In this document: piece by piece, positions 37,172-51,890 of the stretch | Layout of the letters: each line of letters begins with the position of its first letter | Position numbering within the stretch: the stretch's first letter is position 1 | Assembly (NCBI GenBank): GCA_023614405.1 | Contig: CM042684.1 | Span: forward strand, 202,064,941 to 202,128,940 | Direction: 5' to 3' | Origin: Avena insularis | Lineage: Eukaryota > Streptophyta > Magnoliopsida > Poales > Poaceae | Length of the DNA stretch: 64,000 nucleotides | The notes under the pieces: generated by a model | What the model saw: only the letters and a program-made list of their open reading frames with translations | The model's database searches: none | What the model was told of the DNA's origin: nothing | Translations under genes and position numbers: made by a program

Positions 37172-39452
37172 ATGTGGTATGTGAAAAGAACACGCATGAA
37201 GTGACTCTGGTTGTTATTAGTAAAAAGAACACACATGCAATGACACTAGTGGATCCATAGGTGGTATGTGAAAAGAACACACATTTTAATGACTCTGGTT
37301 GTTGTTACTAAAAAGAACACCCATGCAATGACACTGGTGGATCCATAGGTGGCTTGTGAAAAGAGCACACATGCAATGACACTTGTGGATCCATATGTGG
37401 TATGCGAAAAGAACACACATGCAATGACTCCAGTTGTTGTTAGTAAAAAGAACACACATGCAATGACACTAGTGGATCCATGTGTGGTCTCTGAAGAGAA
37501 CACACATTTCAATGACACTGGTGGATCCATATGTGGTATGTGAAAAGAATAGTCATGAAATGACTCCAGTTGTTGTTATTAAAAAGAACACACATGCAAT
37601 GACACTGGTGGATTGTGAAAAGAACACACATGCAATGACTCTGGTTGTTAGTAAAAAGGAAACACATGCAATGACACCGGTGGATCCATGTGTGGTCTCT
37701 GAAGAGAACACACATTTCAATGACTCTAGTTGTTGTTAGTAAAAAGAACACACATGCAATGACACTGGTGGATCCATGTGTGGTCTCTGAAGAGAACAAC
37801 ACATGCAATGACTCTGGTTGTTGTTAGTAAAAAGAACGCACATGCAATGACACTGGTGGATCCATGTGTGGTCCCTAAAAAGAACACACATGCAATGACT
37901 CTGGTTGTTGTTAGTAAAAAGAGCACACATGCAATGACACTGGTGGATCCAAATGTGGTATGTGAAAAGAACACACATGCAATGACACTGGTGGATCCAT
38001 ATGTGGTATGTGAAAAGAACACACATGCAATGACTCTGGTTGTTATTAGTAAAAAGAACACACATGCAATGACACTAGTGGATCCATGTGTGGTCTCTGT
38101 AGAGAACACACATTTCAATGACTGGTTGTTGTTAGTAAAAAGAACACACATGCAATGACACCGGTGGATCCATCTGTGGTCTCTGAAGAGAACACACATT
38201 TCAATGACTCTAGTTGTTGTTAGTAAAAAGAACACACATGCAATGACACTGGTGGATCCATGTGTGGTCTCTAAAAAGAACACACATGCAATGACTCTGG
38301 TTGTTGTTAGTAAAAAGATCACACATGCAATGACACTTGTGGATCCATATGTGGTATGTGAAAAGAACACACATGAAGTGACTCTGGTTGTTGTTAGTAA
38401 AAAGAACACACATGCAGTGACACTGGTGGATCCATAGGTGGATTGTGAAAAGAACACACATGCAATGACTCTGGTTGTTGTTAGTAAAAAGAACACACAT
38501 GCAATGACACCGGTGGATCCATGTGTGGTCTCTGAAGAGAACACACATTTCAATGACTCTAGTTGTTGCTAGTAAAAAGAACACACATGCAATGATTCTG
38601 GTGGATCCATGTGTGGTCTCTGAAGAGAACACACATGCAATGACACTAGTGGATCCATATGTGGTATGTGAAAAGAACACACATGCAATGACTCTGGTTG
38701 TTGTTAGTAAAAATAACACACATGCAATGACACTGGTGGATCCATAGGTGGATTGTGAAAAGAACACACATGCAATGACACTGGTGGATGCATATGTGGT
38801 ATGTGAAAAGAAGACACATGCAATGACTCTGGTTGTTGTTAGTAAAAAGAACACACATGCAATGACACTGGTGGATCCATGTCTGGTCTCTAAAGAGAAC
38901 ACACATTTCAATGACTGGTTGTTGTTAGTAAAAAGAACACACATGTAATGACACTGGTGGATCCATGTGTAGTCTCTAAAGAGAACACACATTTCAATGA
39001 CTCTAGTTGTAGTTAGTAAAAAGAACACACATGTAATGACACTGGTGGATATAGTGTGGTCTCGAAAGAAAACACACATGCAATGACTCTGGTTGTTGGT
39101 GGTAAAAAGAGCACACATGCAATGACTCTGGTGGATCCATATGTGGTATCTGAAAAGAACACACATGCAATGACTCTGGTTGTTGTTAGTAAAAAGAACA
39201 CACATGCAATGACACTGGTGGATCTATGTGTGGTATCTGAAGAGAACACACATTTCAATGACTCTGGTTGTTGTTAGTAAAAAGAACACACATGCAATGA
39301 CACTAGTGGATCCATCTGTGGTCTCTGAAGAGAACACACATGCAATGACTCTGGTTTTTGTTAGTAAAAAGAACACACATGCAATGACACTGGTGGATCC
39401 ATATGTGGTATGTGAAAAGAACACACATTTCAATGACTCTGGTTGTTGTTAG
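37172..39452 (+). repeat. Mixed satellite block with punctuator at 37548
   Basis: Alpha-G units are absent. A GGCTTGTG gamma variant lies near 37,349. After the punctuator and 36-bp unit there is a one-base insertion GAACAACACATG near 37,797, two successive beta units near 37,950-38,030, and several altered units near 38,960-39,070 (TCTAGTTGTAGTTAG, GGATATAGTGTGG, CTCGAAAGAAAAC, GTTGGTGGTAAAAAG). No clear long partner inside the window. Confidence 0.78.
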
Positions 39453-42400
39453 TAAAAAGAACACACATGCAATGACACTGGTGGATCCATGTGTGGTATC
39501 TGAAGAGAACACACATGCAATGACTCTGGTTGTTGTTTGTAAAAAGAATACACATGCAATGACACTGGTGGATCCATGTGTGGTCTCTAAAAAGAACACA
39601 CATGCAATGACTCTGGTTGTTGTTAGTAAAAAGAGCACACATGCAATGACATTGGTGGATCCATATGTGGTATGTGAAAAGAACACACATGCAATGACTC
39701 TGGTTGTTGTTAGAAAAAAGAACACACATGCAATGACACAGGTGGATCCATAGGTGGATTGTGAAAAGAACACACATGCACTGACTCTTGTTGTTGTTAG
39801 TAAAAAGAACACACATGCAATGACACCGGTGGATCCATGTGTGGTCTCTGAAGAGAACACACATTTCAATGACTCTAGTTGTTGTTAGTAAAAAGAACAC
39901 ACATGCAATGACACTGGTGGATCCATGTGTGGTATCTGAAGAGAACACACATGCAATGACTCTGGTTTTTGTTAGTAAAAAGAACACGCATGCAATGACA
40001 CTGGTGGATCCATATGTGGTATGTGAAAAGAACACACATGAAGTGACTCTGGTTATTGTTAGAAAAAAGAACACACATGCAATGACACTGGTGGATCCAT
40101 AGGTGGATTGTGAAAAGAACACACATGCAATGACTCTGGTTGTTGTTAGTAAAAAGAACACACATGCAATGACACTGGTGGATCCATCTGTGGTCTCTGA
40201 AGAGAACACACATTTCAATGACTCTGGTTGTTGTTAGTAAAAAAACACACATGCAATGACACTGGTGGATCCATGTGTGGTCTCTAAAGAGAACACACAT
40301 GCAATGACTCTGGTTGTTGTTAGTAAAAAGAACACACATGCAATGACACTGGTGGATCCATGTGTGGTCTCTAAAAAGAACACACATGCAATGACTCTGG
40401 TTGTTGTTAGTAAAAAGAGAACACATGCATTGACACCGGTGGATCTATATGTGGTATGTGAAAAGAACACACATGCATTGCCTCTGGTTGTTATTAGTAA
40501 AAAGAACACACATGCAATGACACTGGTGGATCCATAGGTGGATTGTGAAAAGAGCACACATGCAATGACACTAGTGGATCCATATGCGGTATGTGAAAAG
40601 AACACACATGCATTGCCTCTAGTTGTTGTTAGTAAAAAGAACACCCATGCAATGATGGTGGATCCATAGGTGGATTGTGAAAAGAGCACACATGCAATGA
40701 CCTTTGGTGGATCCATATGTGGTATGCGAAAAGAACACACATGCAATGACTCCAGTTGTTGTTAGTAAAAATAACACACATGCAATGACACTGGTGGATC
40801 CATGTGTGGTCTCTAAAGAGAACACACATTTCAATGACACTGGTGGATCCATATGTGGTATGTGAAAAGAATAGTCATGAAATGACTCCGGTTATTGTTA
40901 GTAAAAAGAACACACATGCAATGACTCTGGTTGTTGGTATTAAAAAGAGCACACATGCAATGACACTGGTGGATCCATATGTGGTATGTGAAAAGAACAC
41001 ACATGAAGTGACTCTGGTTGTTGTTAGTAAAAAGAACACACATGCAATGACACTGGTCGATCCATAGGTGGATTGTGAAAAGAACACACATGCAATGACT
41101 CTGGTTGTTGTTAGTAAAAAGAACACACATGCAATGACACCGGTGGATCCATGTGTGGTCTCAAGAAGAACACACATTTCAATGACTCTAGTTGTTGTTA
41201 GTAAAAGAACACACATGCAATGACATGGTGGATCCATGTGTGGTCTCTGAAGAACACACATGCAATGACTCTGGTTGTCGTTAGTAAAAAGAACACACAT
41301 GCAATGACACTGGTGGATCCATGTGTGGTCTCTAAAAGAACACACATGCAATGACTCTGGTTGTTGTTAGTAAAAAGAGCACACATGCATTGACACCGGT
41401 GGATCCATATGTGGTATGTGAAAAGAACACACATGCAGTGACTCTGGTTGTTATTAGTAAAAAGAACACACATGCAATGACACTTGTGGATCCATAGGTG
41501 GATTGTGAAAAGAGCACACATGCAATGACACTAGTGGATCCATATGCGGTATGTGAAAAGAACACCCATGCAATGGCTCTGGTTGTTGTTAGTGAAAAGA
41601 ACACGCATGCAATGACACTGGTGTATCCATATGTGGTATGTGAAAAGAAGACACATTTTAATGCCTCTGGTTGTTGTTATTAAAAAGAACACCCATGCAA
41701 TCACTCTGGTGGATCCATAGGTGGTTTGTGAAAAGAGCACACATGCAATGACCTTTGGTGGATCCATATGTGGTATGTGAAAAGAACACACATGCAATGA
41801 CTCCAGTTGTTGTTAGTACAAAGAACACACATGCAATGACACTAGTGGATCCATGTGTGGTCTCTGAAAAAACTCACATTTCAATGACACGGGTGGATCC
41901 ATCGTGGTATGTGAAAAGAATAGTCATGAAATGACTCAGGTTATTGTTACTAAAAAGAACACACATGCAATGACACTGGTGGATTGTGAAAAGAACACAC
42001 ATGCAAGGACTCTGGTTGTTGTTAGTAAAAAGAACACACATGCAATGACACCGGTGGATCCATGTGTGGTCTCTGAAGAGAACACACATTTCAATGACTC
42101 TAGTTGTTGTTAGTAAAAAGAACACACATGCAATGACACTGGTGGATCCATGTGTGGTCTCTGAAGAGAACACACATGCAATGACTCTGGTTGTTTTTAG
42201 TAAAAATAACACACATGCAATGACACTGGTGGATCCATGTGTGGTCTCTAAAAAGAACACACATGCAATGACTCTGTTGTTGTTAGTAAAAAGAGCACAC
42301 ATGCAATGACACTGGTGGATCCATATGTGGTATGTGAAAAGAACACACATGCAGTGACTCTGGTTGTTGTTAGTAAAAAGAACACACATGCAATGACACA

Positions 42401-43641
42401 GGTGGATCCATAGGTGGATTGTGAAAAGAACACACATGCAATGACTCTGTTTGTTGTTAGTAAAAAGAACACACATGCAATGACACCGGTGGATCCATGT
42501 GTGGTCTCTGAAGAGAACACACATTTCAATGACTCTAGTTGTTGTTAGTAAAAAGAACACACATGCAATGACACTGCTGGATCCATGTGTGGTCTCTGAA
42601 GAGAACACACATGCAATGACTCTGGTTGTTGTTAGTAAAAAGAACACACATGCAATGACACTAGTGGATCCATATGTGGTATGCGAAAATAACACACATG
42701 CAATGACTCTGGTTGTTCTGAGTAAAAATAACACACATGCAATGACACTGGTGGATCCATAGGTGGATTGTGAAAAGAACACACATGCAATGACACTGGT
42801 GGATCCATATGTGGTATGTGAAAAGAACACACATGCAATGACTCTGGTTGTTGTTAGTAAAAAGAACAGACATGCAATGACACTGGTGGATCCATGTGTG
42901 CTCTCTGAAGAGAACACACATTTCAATGACTGGTTGTTGTTAGTCAAAAGAACACACATGCAATGACACCGGTGGATCCATCTATGGTCTCTGAACAGAA
43001 CACACATTTCAATGACTCTATTTGTTGTTAGTAAAAAGAACACACATGCAATGACTCTGGTTGTTGTTAGTAAAAAGAGCACACATGCAATGACACTGGT
43101 GGATCCATATGTGGTATGTGAAAAGAACACACATGAAGTGACTCTGGTCGTTGTTAGTAAAAACAACACACATGCAATGACACTGCTGGATCCATAGGTG
43201 GATTGTGAAAAGAACACACATGCAATGACTCTTGTTGTTGTTAGTAAAAAGAACACACATGCAATGACACCGGTGGATCCATGTGTGGTCTGTGAAGAGA
43301 ACACACATTTCCATGACTCTTGTTGTTGTTAGTAAAAAGACAACACATGCAATGATACTGGTGGATCCATGTGTGGTCTCTGAAGAGAACACACATGCAA
43401 CGACTCTGGTTGTTGTTAGTAAAAAGAGCACACATGCAATGACACTAGTGGATCCATATGTGGTATGTGAAAATAACACACATGCAATGACTCTGGTTGT
43501 TCTGAGTAAAAATAACACACATGCAATGACACTGGTGGATCCATAGGTGGATTGTGAAAAGAACACACATGCAATGACACTGGTGGATCCATATGTGGTA
43601 TGTGAAAAGAACACACATGCAATGACTCTGGTTGTTGTTAG
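39453..43641 (+). repeat. Large higher-order repeat, 4.19-kb copy 1
   Basis: Aligned to 43642-47836 at offsets of 4,189-4,198. Markers in both copies are GTTGTTAGAAAAAAG, TTTTTGTTAGTAAAAAGAACACGC, AAAGAGAACACATGCATTGACACCGG, ACATGCATTGCCTC, AGTGAAAAGAACACGC, TGGTGTATCC, two punctuators 1,059 bp apart (40870, 41929), ACTCTGTTGTTGTTAG and ACTCTATTTGTTG. About 40,640-41,900 in this copy is indel-rich where copy 2 is clean. Confidence 0.91.
40640..41905. other. Indel-rich patch in 4.19-kb copy 1
   Basis: Relative to 44,835-46,100 it shows ATGATGGTGG, two GACCTTTGGTGG forms (40,698 and 41,750), GGTCTCAAGAAG, TAAAAGAAC, GACATGGTGG, GAAGAACAC, AGTACAAAGAAC, GAAAAAACTCAC and CCATCGTGG. The second copy is clean at every one of these places. 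Confidence 0.75.
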
Positions 43642-46600
43642 TGAAAAGAACATACATCCAATGACACTGGTGGATCCATGTGTGGTATCTGAAGAGAACA
43701 CACATGCAATGACTCTGGTTGTTGTTTGTAAAAAGAATACACATGCAATGACACTGGTGGATCCATGTGTGGTCTCTAAAAAGAACACACATGCAATGAC
43801 TCTGGTTGTTGTTAGTAAAAAGAGCACACATGCAATGACATTGGTGGATCCATATGTGGTATGTGAAAAGAACACACATGCAATGACTCTGGTTGTTGTT
43901 AGAAAAAAGAACACACATGCAATGACACAGGTGGATCCATAGGTGGATTGTGAAAAGAACACACATGCACTGACTCTTGTTGTTGTTAGTAAAAAGAACA
44001 CACATGCAATGACACCGGTGGATCCATGTGTGGTCTCTGAAGAGAACACACATTTCAATGACTCTAGTTGTTGTTAGTAAAAAGAACACACATGCAATGA
44101 CACTGGTGGATCCATGTGTGGTATCTGAAGAGAACACACATGCAATGACTCTGGTTTTTGTTAGTAAAAAGAACACGCATGCAATGACACTGGTGGATCC
44201 ATATGTGGTATGTGAAAAGAACACACATGAAGTGACTCTGGTTATTGTTAGAAAAAAGAACACACATGCAATGACACTGGTGGATCCATAGGTGGATTGT
44301 GAAAAGAACACACATGCAATGACTCTGGTTGTTGTTAGTAAAAAGAACACACATGCAATGACACCGGTGGATCCATCTGTGGTCTCTGAAGCGAACACAC
44401 ATTTCAATGACTCTGGTTGTTGTTAGTAAAAAAACACACATGCAATGACACTGGTGGATCCATGTGTGGTCTCTAAACAGAACACACATGCAATGACTCT
44501 GGTTGTTGTTAGTAAAAAGAACACACATGCAATGACACTGGTGGATCCATGTGTGGTCTCTAAAAAGAACACACATGCAATGACTCTGGTTGTTGTTAGT
44601 AAAAAGAGAACACATGCATTGACACCGGTGGATCTATATGTGGTATGTGAAAAGAACACACATGCATTGCCTCTGGTTGTTATTAGTAAAAAGAACACAC
44701 ATGCAATGACACTGGTGGATCCATAGGTGGATTGTGAAAAGAGCACACATGCAATGACACTAGTGGATCCATATGCGGTATGTGAAAAGAACACACATGC
44801 ATTGCCTCTAGTTGTTGTTAGTAAAAAGAACACCCATGCAATGACACTGGTGGATCCATAGGTGGATTGTGAAAAGAGCACACATGCAATGACACTGGTG
44901 GATCCATATGTGGTATGCGAAAAGAACACACATGCAATGACTCCAGTTGTTGTTAGTAAAAATAACACACATGCAATGACACTGGTGGATCCATGTGTGG
45001 TCTCTAAAGAGAACACACATTTCAATGACACTGGTGGATCCATATGTGGTATGTGAAAAGAATAGTCATGAAATGACTCCAGTTGTTGTTACTAAAAAGA
45101 ACACACATGCAATGACTCTGGTTGTTGTTATTAAAAAGAGCACACATGCAATGACACTGGTGGATCCATATGTGGTATGTGAAAAGAACACACATGAAGT
45201 GACTCTGGTTGTTGTTAGTAAAAAGAACACACATGCAATGACACTGGTCGATCCATAGGTGGATTGTGAAAAGAACACACATGCAATGACTCTGGTTGTT
45301 GTTAGTAAAAAGAACACACATGCAATGACACCGGTGGATCCATGTGTGGTCTCTAAAGAGAACACACATTTCAATGACTCTAGTTGTTGTTAGTAAAAAG
45401 AACACACATGCAATGACACTGGTGGATCCATGTGTGGTCTCTGAAGAGAACACACATGCAATGACTCTGGTTGTTGTTAGTAAAAAGAACACACATGCAA
45501 TGACACTGGTGGATCCATGTGTGGTCTCTAAAAAGAACACACATGCAATGACTCTGGTTGTTGTTAGTAAAAAGAGCACACATGCATTGACACCGGTGGA
45601 TCTATATGTGGTATGTGAAAAGAACACACATGCAGTGACTCTGGTTGTTATTAGTAAAAAGAACACACATGCAATGACACTTGTGGATCCATAGGTGGAT
45701 TGTGAAAAGAGCACACATGCAATGACACTAGTGGATCCATATGCGGTATGTGAAAAGAACACCCATGCAATGGCTCTGGTTGTTGTTAGTGAAAAGAACA
45801 CGCATGCAATGACACTGGTGTATCCATATGTGGTATGTGAAAAGAACACACATTTTAATGACTCTGGTTGTTGTTAGTAAAAAGAACACCCATGCAATGA
45901 CACTGGTGGATCCATAGGTGGATTGTGAAAAGAGCACACATGCAATGACACTGGTGGATCCATATGTGGTATGCGAAAAGAACACACATGCAATGACTCC
46001 AGTTGTTGTTAGTAAAAGGAACACACATGCAATGACACTAGTGGATCCATGTGTGGTCTCTGAAGAGAACACACATTTCAATGACACGGGTGGATCCATA
46101 CGTGGTATGTGAAAAGAATAGTCATGAAATGACTCCAGTTGTTGTTACTAAAAAGAACACACATGCAATGACACTGGTGGATTGTGAAAAGAACACACAT
46201 GCAAGGACTCTGGTTGTTGTTAGTAAAAAGAACACACATGCAATGACACCGGTGGATCCATGTGTGGTCTCTGAAGAGAACACACATTTCAATGACTCTA
46301 GTTGTTGTTAGTAAAAAGAACACACATGCAATGACACTAGTGGATCCATGTGTGGTCTCTGAAGAGAACACACATGCAATGACTCTGGTTGTTTTTAGTA
46401 AAAATAACACACATGCAATGACACTGGTGGATCCATGTGTGGTCTCTAAAAAGAACACACATGCAATGACTCTGTTGTTGTTAGTAAAAAGAGCACACAT
46501 GCAATGACACTGGTGGATCCATATGTGGTATGTGAAAAGAACACACATGCAGTGACTCTGGTTGTTGTTAGTAAAAAGAACACACATGCAATGACACAGG

Positions 46601-47836
46601 TGGATCCATAGGTGGATTGTGAAAAGAACACACATGCAATGACTCTGTTTGTTGTTAGTAAAAAGAACACACATGCAATGACACCGGTGGATCCATGTGT
46701 GGTCTCTGAAGAGAACACACATTTCAATGACTCTAGTTGTTGTTAGTAAAAGAACACACATGCAATGACACTTTGGATCCATGTGTGGTCTCTGAAGAGA
46801 CACACATGCAACTACTCTGGTTGTTGTTAGTAAAAAGAACACACATGCAATGACACTAGTGGATCCATATGTGGTATGTGAAAATAACACACATGCAATG
46901 ACTCTGGTTGTTCTGAGTAAAAATAACACACATGCAATGACACTGGTGGATCCATAGGTGGATTGTGAAAAGAACACACATGCAATGACACTGGTGGATC
47001 CATATGTGGTATGTGAAAAGAACACACATGCAATGACTCTGGTTGTTGTTAGTAAAAAGAACAGACATGCAATGACACTGGTGGATCCATGTGTGCTCTC
47101 TGAAGAGAACACACATTTCAATGACTGGTTGTTGTTAGTCAAAAGAACACACATGCAATGACACCGGTGGATCCATCTATGGTCTCTGAACAGAACACAC
47201 ATTTCAATGACTCTATTTGTTGTTAGTAAAAAGAACACACATGCAATGACTCTGGTTGTTGTTAGTAAAAAGAGCACACATGCAATGACACTGGTGGATC
47301 CATATGTGGTATGTGAAAAGAACACACATGAAGTGACTCTGGTCGTTGTTAGTAAAAACAACACACATGCAATGACACTGCTGGATCCATAGGTGGATTG
47401 TGAAAAGAACACACATGCAATGACTCTGGTTGTTGTTAGTAAAAAGAACACACATGCAATGACACCGGTGGATCCATGTGTGGTCTGTGAAGAGAACACA
47501 CATTTCCATGACTCTTGTTGTTGTTAGTAAAAAGACAACACATGCAATGATACTGGTGGATCCATGTGTGGTCTCTGAAGAGAACACACATGCAACGACT
47601 CTGGTTGTTGTTAGTAAAAAGAGCACACATGCAATGACACTAGTGGATCCATATGTGGTATGTGAAAATAACACACATGCAATGACTCTGGTTGTTCTGA
47701 GTAAAAATAACACACATGCAATGACACTGGTGGATCCATAGGTGGATTGTGAAAAGAACACACATGCAATGACACTGGTGGATCCATATGTGGTATGTGA
47801 AAAGAACACACATGCAATGACTCTGGTTGTTGTTAG
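43642..47836 (+). repeat. Large higher-order repeat, 4.19-kb copy 2
   Basis: Partner of 39453-43641. Punctuators at 45061 and 46117 are 1,056 bp apart. The left junction is visible at GTGAAAAGAACATACATCCAATG (split here as GTGAAAAGAACATAC and ATCCAATG), where the copy-1 end joins the copy-2 start. A small indel cluster lies at about 46,745-46,810 (TAAAAGAAC, GACACTTTGGATCC, GAGACACAC, GCAACTACTC). Confidence 0.91.
46958..47741 (+). repeat. Tandem duplication, 784-bp copy 1
   Basis: Repeats at 47742-48525 with offset 784, then 782. It includes AACAGACATGC, TGTGTGCTCTCTG, CAATGACTGGTTG, CCATCTATGGTC, ACTCTATTTGTTG, CTGGTCGTTG, CTGCTGGATCC and CATTTCCATGACTCTTG units, a set shared with later blocks to 61 kb. 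Confidence 0.88.
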
Positions 47837-48525
47837 TAAAAAGAACAGACATGCAATGACACTGGTGGATCCATGTGTGCTCTCTGAAGAGAACACACAT
47901 TTCAATGACTGGTTGTTGTTAGTAAAAAGAACACACATGCAATGACACCGGTGGATCCATCTATGGTCTCTGAACAGAACACACATTTCAATGACTCTAT
48001 TTGTTGTTAGTAAAAAGAATACACATGCAATGACTCTGGTTGTTGTTAGTAAAAAGAGCACACATGCAATGACACTGGTGGATCCATATGTGGTATGTGA
48101 AAAGAACACACATGAAGTGACTCTGGTCGTTGTTAGTAAAAAAAAAACATGCAATGACACTGCTGGATCCATAGGTGGATTGTGAAAAGAACACACATGC
48201 AATGACTCTGGTTGTTGTTAGTAAAAAGAACCCACATGCAATGACACCGGTGGATCCATGTGTGGTCTGTGAAGAGAACACACATTTCCATGACTCTTGT
48301 TGTTGTTAGTAAAAAGACAACACATGCAATGATACTGGTGGATCCATGTGTGGTCTCTGAAGAGAACACACATGCAACGACTCTGGTTGTTGTTAGTAAA
48401 AAGAACACACATGCAATGACACTAGTGGATCCACTTGTGGTATGTGAAAAGAACACACATGCAATGACTCTGGTTGTTGTTAGTAAAAATAACACACATG
48501 CAATGACACTGGTGGATCCATAGGT
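47742..48525 (+). repeat. Tandem duplication, 784-bp copy 2
   Basis: Partner of 46958-47741. Private changes are an A-run collapse at about 48,138-48,148, where AAAACAACACACATG becomes a run of ten or more A then CATG, GAACCCACATG near 48,230, and CCACTTGTGG near 48,432 in place of CCATATGTGG. Confidence 0.87.
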
Positions 48526-49103
48526 GGATTGTGAAAAGAACACACATGCAATGACACTGGTGGATCCATATGTGGTATGTGAAAAGAACACACATGCAAT
48601 GACTCTGGTTGTTGTTAGTAAAAAGAACACACATGCAATGACACTGGTGGATCCATGTGTGGTCTCTGAAGAGAACACACATTTCAATGACTGGTTGTTG
48701 TTAGTAAAAAGAACACACATGCAATGACACTGGTGGATCCATGTGTCGTCTCTAAAGAGAACACACATTTCAATGACTCTGGTTGTAGTTAGTAAAAAGA
48801 ACACACATGTAATGACACTGGTGGATACATGTGTGGTCTCTGAAGAGAACACACATGCAATGACTCTGGTGGATCCATATGTGGTATCTGAAAAGAACAC
48901 ACATGCAATGACTCAGGTTGTTGTTAGTAAAAAGAACACACATGCAATGACACTGGTGGATCTATGTGTGGTCTCTGAAGAGAACACACATTTCAATGAC
49001 TCTGGTTGTTGTTAGTAAAAAGAACACACATGCAATGACACTAGTGGATCCATGTGTGGTCTTTGAAGAGAACACACATGCAATGACTCTGGTTGTTGTT
49101 AGT
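48526..49103 (+). repeat. Satellite block joining 4.19-kb and 1.27-kb repeats
   Basis: Gamma, beta, alpha, delta and CAATGACTGGTTG units, then a GTTGTAGTTAG alpha, a GGATACATGTGTGG delta, and an unusual core with ACTCTGGTGGATCC where an alpha start (ACTCTGG) passes into a long tail (TGGATCC). That chimeric unit recurs near 52,880, 56,460, 57,297, 58,860 and 59,693. Confidence 0.8.
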
Positions 49104-50370
49104 AAACGGAACACACATGCAATGACACTAGTGGATCCATATGTGGTATGTGAAAAGAACACACATTTCAATGACTTTGGTTGTTGTTAGTAAAAAGAAC
49201 ACATGCAATGACAGGTGGATCCATAGGTGGATTGTGAAAAGAACACACATGCAATGACTCTGGTTGTTGTTAGTAAAAAGAACACACATGCAATAACACC
49301 GGTGGATACATGTGTGGTCTCTGAAGAGAACACACATTTCAATGACTCTAGTTGTTGTTAGTAAAAAGAACACAGATGCAATGACACTGGTGGATCCATG
49401 TGTGGTCTGTGAAGAGAACACACATGCAATAACTCTGGTTGTTGTTAGTAAAAAGAGCACACATGCAATGACACTGGTGGATCCATATGTGGTATGTGAA
49501 AAGAACACACATGCAATGACTCTGGTTGTTGTTAGTAAAAAGAACACACATGCAATGACACTGGTGGATCCATATGTGGTATGTGAAAAGAACACACATG
49601 CAATGACTCTGGTTGTTGTTAGTAAAAAGAACACACATGTAATGACACTGGTGGATACATGTGTGGTCTCTGAAGAGAACACACATGCAATGACTCTGGT
49701 TATTGTTAGTAAAAAGAGCACACATGCAATGACACTGGTGGATCCATATGTGGTATGTGAAAAGAACACACATGCAATGACTCTGGTTGTTGTTAGTAAA
49801 AAGAACACACATGCAATGACACTGGTGGATCTATGTGTGCTCTCTGAAGAGAACACACATTTCAATGACTCTGGTTGTTGTTAGTAAAAAGAACACACAT
49901 GCAATGACACTGGTGGATCCATATGTGGTCTCTGAAGAGAACACGCATTTCAATGACTCCGGTTGTTGTTAGTAAAAAGAACACACATAGAATGACACTG
50001 GTGGATCCATGTGTGGTCTCTGAAGAGAACACACATGCAATGACTATGGTTGTTGTTAGTAAAAAGAACACACATGCAATGACACTGGTGGATCCATATG
50101 TGGTATGTGAAAAGAACACACATTTCAATGACTCTGGTTGTTGTTAGTAAAAAGAACACACATGCAATGACACTAGTGGATCCATATGTGGTATGTGAAA
50201 ATAACACACATGCAATGACTCTGGTTGTTCTGAGTAAAAATAAAACACATGCAATGACACTGGTGGATCCATAGGTGGATTGTGAAAAGAACACACATGC
50301 AATGACACTGGTGGATCCATATGTGGTATGTGAAAAGAACACACATGCAATGACTCTGGTTGTTGTTAGT
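49104..50370 (+). repeat. Higher-order repeat, 1.27-kb pair B copy 1
   Basis: Starts at AAACGGAACACAC (49104). The same start recurs at 50371, 53124, 53956, 56700 and 59101. 49312-50350 matches 50583-51621 at +1,270-1,271. Markers are CAATAACACCGG, CCATGTGTGGTCTGTG, GCAATAACTCTGG, GAACACGCATTTC and AACACACATAGAATGAC. Confidence 0.88.
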
Positions 50371-51219
50371 AAACGGAACACACATGCAATGACACTAGTG
50401 GATCCATATGTGGTATGTGAAAAGAACACACATTTCAATGACTTTGGTTGTTGTTAGTAAAAAGAACACACATGCAATGACACAGGTGGATCCATAGGTG
50501 GATTGTGAAAAGAACACACATGCAATGACTCTGGTTGTTGTTAGTAAAAAGAACACACATGCAATAACACCGGTGGATACATGTGTGGTCTCTGAAGAGA
50601 ACACACATTTCAATGACTCTAGTTGTTGTTAGTAAAAAGAACACAGATGCAATGACACTGGTGGATCCATGTGTGGTCTGTGAAGAGAACACACATGCAA
50701 TAACTCTGGTTGTTGTTAGTAAAAAGAGCACACATGCAATGACACTGGTGGATCCATATGTGGTATGTGAAAAGAACACACATGCAATGACTCTGGTTGT
50801 TGTTAGTAAAAAGAACACACATGCAATGACACTGGTGGATCCATATGTGGTATGTGAAAGAACACACATGCAATGACTCTGGTTGTTGTTAGTAAAAAGA
50901 ACACACATGTAATGACACTGGTGGATACATGTGTGGTCTCTGAAGAGAACACACATGCAATGACTCTGGTTATTGTTAGTAAAAAGAGCACACATGCAAT
51001 GACACTGGTGGATCCATATGTGGTATGTGAAAAGAACACACATGCAATGACTCTGGTTGTTGTTAGTAAAAAGAACACACATGCAATGACACTGGTGGAT
51101 CTATGTGTGCTCTCTGAAGAGAACACACATTTCAATGACTCTGGTTGTTGTTAGTAAAAAGAACACACATGCAATGACACTGGTGGATCCATATGTGGTC
51201 TCTGAAGAGAACACGCATT

Positions 51220-51890
51220 TCAATGACTCCGGTTGTTTTTAGTAAAAAGAACACACATCGAATGACCTTTGGTGGATCCATGTGTGGTCTCTGAAGAGAC
51301 ACACATGCAATGACTATGGTTGTTGTTAGTAAAAGAACACACATGCAATGACCTTTGGTGGATCCATATGTGGTATGTGAAAAGAACACACATTTCAATG
51401 ACTCTGGTTGTTGTTAGTAAAAAGAACACACATGCAATGACACTAGTGGATCCATATGTGGTATGTGAAAATAACACACATGCAATGACTCTGGTTGTTC
51501 TGAGTAAAAATAAAACACATGCAATGACCTTTGGTGGATCCATAGGTGGTTTGTGAAAAGAACACACATGCAATGACACTGGTGGATCCATATGTGGTAT
51601 GTGAAAAGAACACACATGCAATGACTCTGGTTGTTGTTAGTAAAAAGAACAGACATGCAATGACGCTGGTGGATCCATGTGTGCTCTCTGAAGATAACAC
51701 ACATTTCAATGACTGGTTGTTGTTAGTAAAAAGAACACACATGCAATGACACCGGTGGATCCATCTATGGTCTCTGAACAGAACACACATTTCAATGACT
51801 CTATTTGTTGTTAGTAAAAAGAACACACATGCAATGACTCTGGTTGTTGTTAGTAAAAAGAGCACACATGCAATGACCTTTGGTGGATCC
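51220..51890. other. Indel-rich patch with repeated CCTTTGG form
   Basis: GACCTTTGGTGGATCC occurs four times (near 51,265, 51,353, 51,528 and 51,880) with GAAGAGACAC, TAAAAGAAC and TTGTTTTTAG. The equivalent positions at 49,990, 50,085, 50,260 and 55,455 read GACACTGGTGGATCC. Confidence 0.75.

Noticed and set aside
41874..43304. 476-codon minus-strand open frame (and its 473-codon partner at 46078-47499)
   Set aside because: The pair exists because the 4.19-kb repeat is duplicated. Translation is the same repeated peptide and switches between two antisense frames at +1 units.
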